DNA from: Gemmatimonadota bacterium
GTDB taxonomy: Bacteria > Gemmatimonadota > Gemmatimonadetes > Longimicrobiales > Gaopeijiaceae
Reading direction: 5' to 3'
Length of the DNA stretch: 64,000 nt
Assembly: GCA_028874905.1 (NCBI GenBank)
Contig: JAPPGZ010000082.1
Coordinates: forward strand, 1 to 64,000
Positions within the stretch are counted from its first letter, which is position 1. Each line of letters opens with the position of its first letter. Positions 56,321 to 64,000 of the stretch are shown piece by piece. Under the pieces are notes generated by a model, which ran no database searches, was not told where the DNA came from, and was given only the letters and a program-made list of their open reading frames with translations. Made by a program: the position numbers and the translations under genes.

Positions 56321-57298
56321 GCGAAACAGGGCCGGATGCCCTCCGGTGTGCAGGAAAACGACCTGGTCGGAGGAGGGGATGCGTTCCCGCCTGACCCAGG
56401 TAAGCATCGCAGCCGCCGCCTTGGCGGTGTAGACCGGGTCGAGAATCAGGCCCGCGCGGGCGCCGAAGACCCGTGCCGCCTCGTCCCCCGCGGGCGTTGC
56501 CGCGCCGTATCCCTCGCCGACGAACGCGTCCGTAGTCACGACGCTTTCGGACAGGGCGCGAACGCTGTCGGCCAGCCCCCGCTGGCCAAGCAAACGGGCC
56601 GCGTCCAGGGCCAGGCCGACCGCCTTGTCCTTCGCCAGAGCGGCGGGTTCGTCGGCACTCACCCCCACTAGCCGCACGGGCCAGTCAAGCAGCGCGCACC
56701 CGAGAATCAGGCCACCGAGCGTGCCCCCCGACGACGTGCACACGAAGATCCAGACATGGGCCGGCGAGTCGATCTGCCGGTGCATTTCCACCGCCGCGCG
56801 CACGTAGCCCAATGCTCCTCGCGGCGTCGATGCGCCCACGGGGACCACCAGGGCCCTGCCTCCGGCCACGCCAATGCGACGGGCTTCCTCCTTCATTGCA
56901 GGTTCGCGGTCCTGTCGTTCCGGGACGGTCACGATGCCGGCGCCAAGGAGCCGGTGAAGGCAGGCGTTTCCGCGCGTCGGGTCCTCTGCCTGGCCGTTGA
57001 TGACCAGTGTGCACCGAAGTCCGAGCTGGGCGGCCGCGGCCGCCACGACGCGGCAGTGATTGGAGTGCGGCCCACCCGCCGTGACAAGTTCCGTCACACC
57101 GTGTAGCCGCTCGGGGGCCAGTTCGTATTCCAGCTTGCGGACCTTGTTGCCACCCAGTCCGAGCCCTGTACGGTCGTCGGCCTTGACGTAGATGCGCACC
57201 TCGGTCCCCAGGTGCTCGGCGAGTGCCGGGGCAGCGATCAGCGGTGTGGGTACGCTGGCGAGTTCTGTGCGGGGTATCGCGCCCAGACGGGTCAGCAC
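56318..57298 (-). CDS. D-cysteine desulfhydrase / ACC-deaminase-family PLP enzyme
   Basis: 326 residues. The PLP-binding Lys lies in GLGLGGNKVRKLEYEL (Lys about 52). Ligand-binding GGPHSNHCR and CTSSGGTLGG (phosphate loop) follow, and FLHTGGHPALF closes the fold. The family covers D-cysteine desulfhydrase, ACC deaminase and related lyases; D-cysteine desulfhydrase-like is the likelier reaction because the sequence matches that branch in my reading. GTG at 57298 is 7 bp after the DtxR stop. It is probably co-transcribed with the regulator. Confidence 0.86.
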   Translation of the reverse strand: MLTRLGAIPRTELASVPTPLIAAPALAEHLGTEVRIYVKADDRTGLGLGGNKVRKLEYELAPERLHGVTELVTAGGPHSNHCRVVAAAAAQLGLRCTLVINGQAEDPTRGNACLHRLLGAGIVTVPERQDREPAMKEEARRIGVAGGRALVVPVGASTPRGALGYVRAAVEMHRQIDSPAHVWIFVCTSSGGTLGGLILGCALLDWPVRLVGVSADEPAALAKDKAVGLALDAARLLGQRGLADSVRALSESVVTTDAFVGEGYGAATPAGDEAARVFGARAGLILDPVYTAKAAAAMLTWVRRERIPSSDQVVFLHTGGHPALFR

Positions 57299-57305
57299 GG
57301 TGCCG

Positions 57306-57986
57306 TCAGGGCCCTGGCGACTCCGAGACTGTGACCCGCTGCGCCACCGTCCCCTCGATCCACACGGGCTCGCTCCCGGCGCCGACGACCACCGCCACGG
57401 AATCGCCGTCGCCGTCGGCGTGCGCGACCGTGACCTGTGCCCCTGGGACCAGCCCGACGGCCTTGCAGTAGCGCAGCCGGTCGCGATTGTTGTCGGGGAC
57501 CGACCGGACCATGACCCGTGTGCCCGGCAGGACCTCGTCGAGAGAGCGGCTGGGGGTGGGATCGATTTCGCCGCCGCGCGTGGGTATGGGGGCGCCGTGC
57601 GGGTCGGTCGCCGGGTTGCCGAGCGCGTCGGCCATGCGATCGATGAGGGTCTCGGACGCGGCGTGCTCCAGACGCTCTGCCTCGTCGTGGACATCGTCCC
57701 ATGGGTAGCCGAGCCGCTGCACCAGGAATGTCTCGATGATCCTGTGCCGCCTCAGGATCTTGAGTGCTTCGCGGTGACCCTGCGGAGTGAGGCGCACGCC
57801 GCGGTAGGGCTCGTGCTGGAGAAGCCCGTCTTCGGCCAGGCGCCGGATCATGCCGCTGACGGACGCGGGCTGAATCTCCAGCGCCCGCGCCAGGTCGCTT
57901 GTCCCCGCGGCCTTGCCCCGTTCGTTCAGCGAATACACCGCCTTCAGATAGTCTTCGACGGAACGGGAGAGCACGGGGCTTGTCAT
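57306..57986 (-). CDS. DtxR/MntR-family metal-dependent transcriptional regulator
   Basis: 226 residues. An N-terminal winged-helix (VEDYLKAVYSLNERGKAAGTSDLARAL, PASVSGMIRRLAEDGLL) is followed by the dimerisation/metal region (RRHRIIETFLVQRLGYPWDDVHDEAERLEHAAS, with the usual Glu/His ligands) and a C-terminal SH3-like domain. It senses Mn or Fe. No metal transporter is next to it, but the downstream PLP enzyme may relate to sulfide or cysteine handling. ATG at 57986 matches the start of the HTH; the upstream frame extension is unlikely. Confidence 0.92.
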   Translation of the reverse strand: MTSPVLSRSVEDYLKAVYSLNERGKAAGTSDLARALEIQPASVSGMIRRLAEDGLLQHEPYRGVRLTPQGHREALKILRRHRIIETFLVQRLGYPWDDVHDEAERLEHAASETLIDRMADALGNPATDPHGAPIPTRGGEIDPTPSRSLDEVLPGTRVMVRSVPDNNRDRLRYCKAVGLVPGAQVTVAHADGDGDSVAVVVGAGSEPVWIEGTVAQRVTVSESPGP

Positions 57987-58047
57987 GGCGGGAAGATAAT
58001 GGGTGCGGGCGCCCGGCGGACAGCGACACGCAAACAACAGGCGTCCG

Positions 58048-58077
58048 TTGGCAGGTGTCCTTGGAAACGGCGATACT
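58048..58077 (+). promoter_or_regulatory. Candidate sigma-70 promoter for the 61-aa gene
   Basis: TTGGCA (58048-58053) and GATACT (58072-58077) are 18 bp apart and match five and four of six consensus bases. A start near 58084 would leave a 35-base leader before GTG at 58119 with TAAGGAGG in place. No other gene lies between it and the divergent DtxR start at 57986. Confidence 0.4.
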
Positions 58078-58118
58078 TCGTACTGTGCCGGCTGTTGTTG
58101 TCCCGTAAGGAGGCCCGC

Positions 58119-58304
58119 GTGGAAGATTCGGTAGCGATCGATGCCAAGCGCATTCTGCTGCGCTATGGAACTCCGATATCAGTGCTGGACAAGGTGAACA
58201 AGGAGGAGCGAATCAGGCTGGCGCGCGCGATCGCCCGGACGGCGCTCCCGGACAGGGAAACAAGGCTTCGCGAGTTGTTGGAGGAGGCCGGGCACCTGCA
58301 GTAG
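58119..58304 (+). CDS. 61-aa helical hypothetical protein
   Basis: 61 residues, strongly helical and charged, with VAIDAKRILLRYGTPISVLDKV, EERIRLARAIARTAL and ETRLRELLEEAG. GTG at 58119 follows TAAGGAGG (58106-58113) with 5-bp spacing, and an intrinsic terminator follows at 58337-58382, so it is a complete single-gene unit. It is too short to be recognised by length-based searches; no family is known to me. Possible roles are a small regulator or a stress-related adaptor. Confidence 0.65.
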   Translation: MEDSVAIDAKRILLRYGTPISVLDKVNKEERIRLARAIARTALPDRETRLRELLEEAGHLQ

Positions 58305-58336
58305 CAGCGCCCGACGCGCCGGTCCCACCATCGGCG

Positions 58337-58382
58337 GCGCCGGTCCACGAAGCACGACGACGCCCCGTGGACCGGCGCTTTT
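58337..58382 (+). terminator. Intrinsic terminator
   Basis: GCGCCGGTCCACG (58337-58349) pairs perfectly with CGTGGACCGGCGC (58366-58378), a 13-bp stem with a 16-base loop, followed by TTTT (58379-58382). It lies just after the 61-aa gene and before the convergent M16 gene end (58408), so it may also stop transcription from the other side, though without a U-tract there. Confidence 0.75.
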
Positions 58383-58407
58383 CGTTGCGGCTATGGAATC
58401 GCCGTGG

Positions 58408-61224
58408 TCACGGGATCACGCGCGCGGCCTTGGCAAAGTCGCCCGCCTTCACAAAGGTCATCTTCTCCGGGTCGATCCAGCGGCGCGCGGCGGCGTTGAT
58501 CTGTTCCGCGGTCAGCGAACGAATCGCTTCTTCCTGGTCCGCCTGCCACGCCATGGTGCGGTTGAAGTAGAGGTTGTTGCTGAGCACACTGACCAGAACC
58601 GGATCCTGGGCGCGCATGAGGTTCGCGTTCTCGAGGTAGCCGTTGATGCCTGCTTCCACCTCGTCGGCTGTGAAGCCCTCTTCGAGCACCTTGTGGACTT
58701 CGTCGCGGAACGCAGCCTCGACCTTGTCCCGGTTCTCGGGAGCGTAGATGGCGAAGGCTATGAACTGACCGACGTCGTCGATGGGGTGGAACCCCAGTTG
58801 TGAACCCACGCCGTAGCTCAACCCTTCCTCCTGACGGATCCGCGTCGCGAGCCGTGAATTCAGGAATCCGCCGCCGAGGAGGTAGTTTGCCATGGTGAGC
58901 GCGGCCACGTCCTCATGGGCGTCGGTCATGGGGAGGGCCTGCGCGGCGACGAAGAACGCGTTGGCCTTGTCCGGTGTCTCGATCTGGAAGTCCTCGGGGG
59001 CAATCTCCTCGAATGCCCGGTCAATGCGTGCGAAGGTCACCGGCGCGGTCCAGTCGCCCAGCCTCTCCTCGACAATTCGCAGAGCTGCGTCGTCGTCGAA
59101 GTCGCCGACGATGGACATCGTCGCGGCCCCGGTACCGTAGAACGTCGCGTAGAAGTCCCTGACATCGTCCAGGGTCAGTGCCTCCATCTCCGCGATCGAC
59201 TCGTCGGCCGTGGGGGTGTACTGGGGGTGACCGGGCTCACGGGGATTCATGTGTCGCTGCAGGGCCATCACCGCCTGGAACTGTGGCTCGGACCTCTGGC
59301 TCTCCAGCGCGGCGAGCCGCTGCTCCTTCAGGGTCTCGAACTCGTCCTCTGGGAAGGAGGGCTCCCGCAGGACCTCGGTGAGGAGCCGCAGGGCGTCCGG
59401 GAAGTTCTCGCGCGTGGCCTGCACGCGTCCCGACGCGCTCGTGCCGCCGCCCCCGACCGACACTTGCGCCTGGAGCCGGTTCATTTCGTCCTGGATTTCC
59501 TGACGCGTGCGGTTCACGGTGCCGCGCATGAGCATCGAGGCCGCGAGCGACCCCGCGGACCCGCGTCCCATCAGCGCCTCTTCGTTCCCGAACCTGAGCG
59601 ATACTGAAGCCACGACCGTCTCACCGCGGGTGTCCTTGGGGAGCAGCGCGATCTCCATGCCGCTCGCGAACTCGCTGGACATCGTGCGACGGTCGATGTT
59701 GGCGGGCGAAGGATCGAAAGCCTCACCCTCGGCCACCGCCTCGTCGCCCGTGTAGCCTTCGACGAGGGAAGCCACGTCGGGCGCCACGGGGATTTCCGCA
59801 CGGTCGGGGTTGTCGTCGGGGATGAAGAAGCCGACGGTGCGGTTCGACGGCTTCAGATAGCTGACCGCGACACGCTGGACGTCCTCGGCGGAGACTTCGC
59901 GCAGACGGTCGCGGTGCAGAAAGAACAGCCGCCAGTCGCCCATGGACCCCCACTCGCTCATCTGCAGCGCGATGGCGCGGGAATCGTTGAAGAGACGGTC
60001 GATGGACGACAGCCGGGCGGCGCGCGCCCGCTCGACCTCTTCGCCCGTGATCGGACGCGTCAGTACCTCCTGGATCGCGTCGGCCATTGCCGCGGCCACG
60101 TCCTGCTCCGAGCCGTCGTCGCGCACCACTGCAAGGGTCGTCAGCGCGCCGGGCTCACGACGCTGACCGGCGCTGGCACGAACGGAGGCCGCCAGTCCGG
60201 ATTCGACGAGCGCCTGGTAGAGCCGGCCCGAGGGCTGGTTGCCGAGCACCCACGCCAGCAGGTCGACGGCCGCAAAGTCCCCGTGATAGCCGGCGGGGAC
60301 GTGGTACAGGTGCGAAACCAGCTTCGTGTCACCAGTGCGGCGCAGCGTCACCATCCGCTCTCCGTCCTGCACGGGCTCGGCGGTATACGTGGGATAGAGG
60401 CGCATGTCGCCGGTGCGGTCCGGGCGTGGGATGGCGCCGAACTTCTCGACCACGAGAGCGAGCGCTTCGTCCGTGTCGAACTGGCCGGCGATCACGAGTT
60501 GCGCGTTGTCGGGCTGGTAGTACTTGCGGTAGAACGCCTGGAGGCGCTCGATCGGCACGTTCTCCAGGTCGGCCCGCGCGCCGATGGTCGAGTTGCCGTA
60601 GTTGTGCCACAGGTAGGCGATGGAGTTCATGCGCTTGGAGAGCACCCCGAACGGGCTGTTCTCACCGGATTCCCATTCGTTGCGCACCACCGTCATCTCC
60701 GACTCGAGATCCTCGGCGGCGATGAACGAATTCACCATCCGGTCCGACTCCAGGTCCAGCGCCCACTCGAGGTTGTCGGACGTTGCCGGGAAGGTCTCGA
60801 AGTAGTTCGTCCGGTCGAGCCAGGTCGTGCCGTTCGGCAGCGCACCCCGCTCGCTCAGCTCCTGGGGGATGTCCGGGTGGTTGGGCGTGCCCTTGAAGAC
60901 CATGTGCTCCAGGAGGTGGGCCATCCCCGTCTCGCCGTATCCCTCGTGACGGGATCCGACGAAGTAGGTGATGTTGACCGTCGTCTGGGGCGCGCTCTGG
61001 TCCGGGAACAGGAGAACTCTCAGGCCATTGTCGAGGCGGTACTCGGTGATGCCCTCGACGCTGGCGACCAATTCCGGCTCCTGCGCGGAAGCCTTTGCCG
61101 GGAGGAGGACGGCCAGGGCCAGCACAAGCGCCTGGACGAACATGCGTCCGGGTGTGGCAACGCCAGCGGAATGTGGCAGAAACCACATGGGTGGGCAGGG
61201 AGGTTGGTACTTCGACTGGTTCAC
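58408..61224 (-). CDS. M16-family (insulinase-like) zinc metallopeptidase, double-domain
   Basis: 938 residues. The first M16 domain carries the inverted zinc motif HLLEH at 103-107 (MAHLLEHMVF) and the second Glu in the ESEMTVVRNEW region. The second M16 half (from about 500) lacks the motif and is the usual inactive partner (LLTEVLREPSFPEDEF, GVGSQLGFHPIDD). A signal segment (ALVLALAVLLPAKASAQ) makes it periplasmic. GTG at 61224 overlaps the ATPase stop (GTGA at 61221-61224) and has GGAGAAGGA upstream; ATG at 61143 would start right at the signal peptide. It degrades periplasmic peptides. Confidence 0.92.
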   Translation of the reverse strand: MNQSKYQPPCPPMWFLPHSAGVATPGRMFVQALVLALAVLLPAKASAQEPELVASVEGITEYRLDNGLRVLLFPDQSAPQTTVNITYFVGSRHEGYGETGMAHLLEHMVFKGTPNHPDIPQELSERGALPNGTTWLDRTNYFETFPATSDNLEWALDLESDRMVNSFIAAEDLESEMTVVRNEWESGENSPFGVLSKRMNSIAYLWHNYGNSTIGARADLENVPIERLQAFYRKYYQPDNAQLVIAGQFDTDEALALVVEKFGAIPRPDRTGDMRLYPTYTAEPVQDGERMVTLRRTGDTKLVSHLYHVPAGYHGDFAAVDLLAWVLGNQPSGRLYQALVESGLAASVRASAGQRREPGALTTLAVVRDDGSEQDVAAAMADAIQEVLTRPITGEEVERARAARLSSIDRLFNDSRAIALQMSEWGSMGDWRLFFLHRDRLREVSAEDVQRVAVSYLKPSNRTVGFFIPDDNPDRAEIPVAPDVASLVEGYTGDEAVAEGEAFDPSPANIDRRTMSSEFASGMEIALLPKDTRGETVVASVSLRFGNEEALMGRGSAGSLAASMLMRGTVNRTRQEIQDEMNRLQAQVSVGGGGTSASGRVQATRENFPDALRLLTEVLREPSFPEDEFETLKEQRLAALESQRSEPQFQAVMALQRHMNPREPGHPQYTPTADESIAEMEALTLDDVRDFYATFYGTGAATMSIVGDFDDDAALRIVEERLGDWTAPVTFARIDRAFEEIAPEDFQIETPDKANAFFVAAQALPMTDAHEDVAALTMANYLLGGGFLNSRLATRIRQEEGLSYGVGSQLGFHPIDDVGQFIAFAIYAPENRDKVEAAFRDEVHKVLEEGFTADEVEAGINGYLENANLMRAQDPVLVSVLSNNLYFNRTMAWQADQEEAIRSLTAEQINAAARRWIDPEKMTFVKAGDFAKAARVIP

Positions 61225-62948
61225 TTTCCTTCTCCAATCAGGTTGAGGGTTCGCAGACGACCCAGAGCGGCCGCAATGTCCTGTACGCGGGGAACTGCCA
61301 GGTCTCCACGCCGGTTCGAGTCCAGGACATCGAGACCGCGACGCTCCAGCGATTCGCCGAGCGAATCCAGAATGTCCTCTACGGCCATTGCTTCGCCCAT
61401 GAACTTTCGCGCATGAACGAGCGCCAGCGCAATCGCCCGGGTCTGGGACCGGGAGACGATCTGACGCACGCCGCCCAGTTCGATGCGGTCGTTTCCGAAA
61501 TCCACGGTGCGACGATCCCGGACCTTGATGTGCTGCTCGCGGCGCCCGCGGCGGGGATTCACCGAGCGGGGATCCGGAACACGATGTCGCGAGGGCCAGG
61601 CGACGCCGCCGCGGGAGGCCAGGCGACCGGTGGGATGGGCGGCCGCGACCTCCCGAGCGGCCCCGGACACGTCATGCGGACGGTAGCGGATCATGGCGAG
61701 AACCCGGTCGGCCACGTCCAGGTAGTCGCCCGAACCGCCGATGACGAGAACGGTGCTGGTACCCGTATCCTCATAAAGGGCCCGCACGCGGTCGATGAAC
61801 GGGGTAATCGGTTCGTCGTCGCTCTTCACCAGCGCCTGCATGCGCCGATCCCGGATCATGAAATTGGTGGCCGCCGTGTCCTCGTCGATCAGCAGCAGTC
61901 GGGAACCGGCCTCCAAAGCCTCGACAATGGCCGCGGCCTGACTGGTGGATCCGGAGGCGTTCGGGGTGGAGAAGGCCGTGGTGTCCTGACCGCCCGGCAG
62001 CTTGCCGATGAACGGCGAGATGTCGACGCCCGCGACCGAACGGCCGTCCTCGGCCTGGACCCTCATCGCGGTGGGGTCGGTGACGACGAGTTCGCGCCCG
62101 TCCCCGGGGCGGTGGTTGTAGACGCCGCGTGCGACCGCGTCCAGTACCGTGGACTTCCCATGGTAGCCGCCGCCCACGAGCAGGGTCACACCGCGCGGTA
62201 TTCCCATTCCGGTGACGGGGGGACCGTTGGGGCGCTCCAGTGTGACGCGCAGGCCGGGCGGCGACTCGAAGGGCGTGGCCCGGTCGCCGGGAAGCGGGCG
62301 GTCGTCGACGCCGCTCCGTCGCGGAAGGAGGGAGCCGTCGGCGACGAATGCCACGAGGCCGCGTGCATGGATCTGGCCGCGCAGGCAGTCCGCGTCTTCG
62401 TTGGCCTCCACGTGACGGGCGATTTCGGTGGGTGTGTGGGCGCGGGCGAGGAGGGAGCGCTCGACCAGCGCGTTGAGGGTGTCCAGCAGGAGACGCTCCG
62501 CTGTGCGGCCGAGAATGCGACGCCCGGCCGCGGGGAGCCCGACCGTGAAACGCGCCTCGATGGAACCGTCGTCGCCGACAATGACGGCGGTGTTGGCAAG
62601 GACCACCTGTCCCGGGTCGGCCATGCCGATTTCGCCACTCTTGCCGCTGCCCGCCCGCCTGCCGCGCGTACGCTGGGCCGCCCCCGCGAAGGTGCGTGCG
62701 AGGAGACAGGAAAGGCCAACACGCCTGGGTGGCGTGGAAAAGGCGGGCGTCTCGAACCCCGCCGTGGAGGGATCCAGGATGACCGCGAGGTTGCTGGGAG
62801 CCGCAAAGGGGTCGCCTTGGACCCGGCGAACCGCGAGAGTGTATGGGGGAAGACGCCAGTTGCCCTTTAGGTCCCGGTATGCGGGGTAGCTGCGTCCGTC
62901 AAGACGGCGCAGGGTCCGTCGAAGGTCTTCTTCCGTTCCAGCTGGCAT
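61221..62948 (-). CDS. ABC-class P-loop ATPase (COG3044-like)
   Basis: 575 residues. The P-loop is LLVGGGYHGKSTVLD (about 255-268) and the Walker B region LLLIDEDTAATNFMI (about 350-362), with an adjacent signature-like FSTPNASGSTSQAAAI. The gene starts with TEEDLRRTLRRLDGRSYPAYRDLKGNW, typical of predicted ATPases of the ABC class, whose function is unknown. ATG at 62948 is chosen because upstream extension is antisense to the divergent DUF3179 gene 24 bp away. It overlaps the M16 gene by 4 bp. Confidence 0.9.
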   Translation of the reverse strand: MPAGTEEDLRRTLRRLDGRSYPAYRDLKGNWRLPPYTLAVRRVQGDPFAAPSNLAVILDPSTAGFETPAFSTPPRRVGLSCLLARTFAGAAQRTRGRRAGSGKSGEIGMADPGQVVLANTAVIVGDDGSIEARFTVGLPAAGRRILGRTAERLLLDTLNALVERSLLARAHTPTEIARHVEANEDADCLRGQIHARGLVAFVADGSLLPRRSGVDDRPLPGDRATPFESPPGLRVTLERPNGPPVTGMGIPRGVTLLVGGGYHGKSTVLDAVARGVYNHRPGDGRELVVTDPTAMRVQAEDGRSVAGVDISPFIGKLPGGQDTTAFSTPNASGSTSQAAAIVEALEAGSRLLLIDEDTAATNFMIRDRRMQALVKSDDEPITPFIDRVRALYEDTGTSTVLVIGGSGDYLDVADRVLAMIRYRPHDVSGAAREVAAAHPTGRLASRGGVAWPSRHRVPDPRSVNPRRGRREQHIKVRDRRTVDFGNDRIELGGVRQIVSRSQTRAIALALVHARKFMGEAMAVEDILDSLGESLERRGLDVLDSNRRGDLAVPRVQDIAAALGRLRTLNLIGEGK

Positions 62949-62972
62949 GGGCTCCGGTCCAGGGAGGTTGCG

Positions 62973-64000
62973 ATGTCGCGCTTTCAATATGGTTACGGTA
63001 CGGCCGTGGCCGTTGCACTCGTCATCCCGGTGGTGGCGTGCCAGAGCGACGTACGGATCGGCATCGTTCCCGAGGAATTGGCGTGCGGTGATCTCAATCC
63101 GGCCTATCTCGCCGATGGAGGCGTCGGCCGCGACGGCATCCCGGCACTCACGGACCCGCTGTTCGTACCGGTCGAAAGCGGAGAAGAGACCGCGTATCTG
63201 AATGATGACTCGCGAGTGATCGGCGTCTTTCTGGGCGGCGAGTGGCTGGCCATACCGCACAACATCATGTACCGCCACGAAATCGTTAACCTGAGTCGCG
63301 GTTCCGAGCAGGTCGCCGTCACCTACTGCCCGCTGACCGGTTCCGCGCTGGCTTTCGACCGCTCATCGGTGGACGGGGCGGAGTTCGGGGTTTCCGGGCT
63401 GCTGTTTCAGGCCAATCTGATCATGTACGATCGGAACTCGGATGACTCGCTGTGGCCGCAGATGCGCGGAGCCGCCGCATGCGGATCGCGGATGGGCCAG
63501 GCGCTGACGCGTCATCCCGTGGTCGAGATGACGTGGGCCGGCTGGCTGGATCTGTTCACTGGCTCCATGGTCGTGGGCGTGGATCCGCTCGACACGGGCC
63601 GCTACAGCGTAAACCCCTACGGGAACTCGTACGAGAACCCGGACAACCCGGATTACCTCGGTTTTCCGATTCCGCGCGGAGACAACCGGCGTCCACCCAA
63701 GGAACGGGTCCTGGGATTGCCGGCGAGCAGCGGTGCCGACCCCATGGCGTTTCCGTTCCACGCCATGGAGGCCCGTGGCAAGGCCTGGGTCCATGAATTC
63801 GACTATGCCGGGGCACCGGCGGCGGTCTTGTGGGATGCCAACAGATTCGCGGCCGTGGCTGTGCGCCCGGTGGTGGGAGAACAGCGGCTTACCTTCCGCA
63901 TCGAGAACGATGCAATCGTGGACAACGAGACGGGTTCGACGTGGAACGCTGGCGGCCAGTCGGTATCCGGGCCTCTCGAGGGCGGCCGGCTCGACATCAT
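62973..64000 (+). CDS. DUF3179 lipoprotein, 3' truncated by window edge
   Basis: 342 complete codons, open to the end of the window. AGGGAGG at 62961-62967 lies 5 bp before ATG at 62973. A lipobox (VVAC, Cys23) marks a lipoprotein. DUF3179 signature stretches are VTYCPLTGSALAF, LLFQANLIMYDRNSDDSLWPQM and MEARGKAWVHEF. DUF3179 proteins are secreted or membrane-anchored, with no known reaction; a conserved Cys (in TYCPLTG) hints at metal or redox chemistry. It diverges from the ATPase gene. The rest of the gene lies beyond the window. Confidence 0.88.
   Translation, partial: MSRFQYGYGTAVAVALVIPVVACQSDVRIGIVPEELACGDLNPAYLADGGVGRDGIPALTDPLFVPVESGEETAYLNDDSRVIGVFLGGEWLAIPHNIMYRHEIVNLSRGSEQVAVTYCPLTGSALAFDRSSVDGAEFGVSGLLFQANLIMYDRNSDDSLWPQMRGAAACGSRMGQALTRHPVVEMTWAGWLDLFTGSMVVGVDPLDTGRYSVNPYGNSYENPDNPDYLGFPIPRGDNRRPPKERVLGLPASSGADPMAFPFHAMEARGKAWVHEFDYAGAPAAVLWDANRFAAVAVRPVVGEQRLTFRIENDAIVDNETGSTWNAGGQSVSGPLEGGRLDI

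Noticed and set aside
58034-58098. ACAACAG and CTGTTGT separated by about 50 bp near the DtxR gene
   Set aside because: Seven-bp arms with a long spacer are likely chance; not a typical DtxR operator palindrome.
59914-61416. 500-codon plus-strand frame over the M16 peptidase gene
   Set aside because: Antisense shadow; the M16 gene has its zinc motif and signal peptide on the minus strand.

Overview
The window reads as high-GC chromosomal DNA from a Gram-negative, heterotrophic, protein-degrading bacterium. It encodes TonB-type or Bacteroidota-style outer-membrane barrels, many lipoproteins with clear lipoboxes, Sec and Tat signal peptides, and several large secreted peptidases or amidohydrolases carrying TolB-like propellers. 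This mix (GLPGLI plus carboxypeptidase-regulatory barrel, DUF5916 barrel, DUF4159, MoxR/DUF58/BatA, amidohydrolase fused to PD40 repeats) is what I would expect from Gemmatimonadota. That placement is an inference from gene content, not a phylogeny. I see no rRNA, no tRNA, no CRISPR array, no phage genes and no transposase. The one mobile-looking item is a 178-bp element with perfect 15-bp inverted ends at 1789-1966.

Layout. 1-9.4 kb (+): C-terminal part of an M14-like carboxypeptidase ending in the inverted-repeat element, a GLPGLI protein with its outer-membrane partner, a divergent hotdog thioesterase, a VCBS/ASPIC lipoprotein and an endonuclease/exonuclease/phosphatase-fold lipoprotein behind an AT-rich leader. 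9.4-26.3 kb (-): a long collinear run, in transcription order TPR/peptidase-MA protein, DUF4159 protein, MoxR ATPase, DUF58, BatA-like vWA, DUF4175-like coiled-coil membrane protein, SRPBCC protein, amidohydrolase, and NamZ-type (DUF1343) muramidase. 26.4-27.3 kb (+): a VapBC-like toxin-antitoxin pair behind three GTCTTGCG repeats spaced exactly 31 bp apart. 27.3-36.1 kb (-): APC permease fused to EIIA/TrkA-C-like domains with a DUF72 gene, then MsrP-MsrQ followed by a second DUF4159-vWA module that ends in a caspase-like protein whose expected cysteine is serine.

36.2-44.8 kb: secreted alpha/beta hydrolase, a metzincin with Ig-like and leucine-rich-repeat parts, a PorV-like barrel, a 73-aa zinc-ribbon protein, a DUF5916 barrel and a 68-aa membrane protein. 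44.8-52.8 kb: a DEAD-box-family protein that has lost its ATPase motifs, a DsbA-fold protein, aminotransferase plus O-methyltransferase, fructosamine kinase, LMW tyrosine phosphatase and an intact RhlE-like RNA helicase. 52.8-64 kb: S9 peptidase, 6-bladed propeller lipoprotein, D-cysteine-desulfhydrase-like enzyme with a DtxR regulator, a 61-aa protein with its own promoter and terminator, an M16 peptidase with an ABC-class ATPase, and a DUF3179 lipoprotein running off the end.

How it fits together. Twelve gene junctions use a 4-base NTGA stop/start overlap, so many neighbours are probably translationally coupled. The most interesting theme is the repeated DUF4159 plus vWA membrane module. 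Copy 1 is next to MoxR/DUF58 and a peptidase-MA/TPR protein. Copy 2 is next to the MsrPQ methionine-sulfoxide repair pair and a caspase-like protein. Both look like envelope quality-control or stress assemblies built around a putative protease, but this function is inferred from context only.
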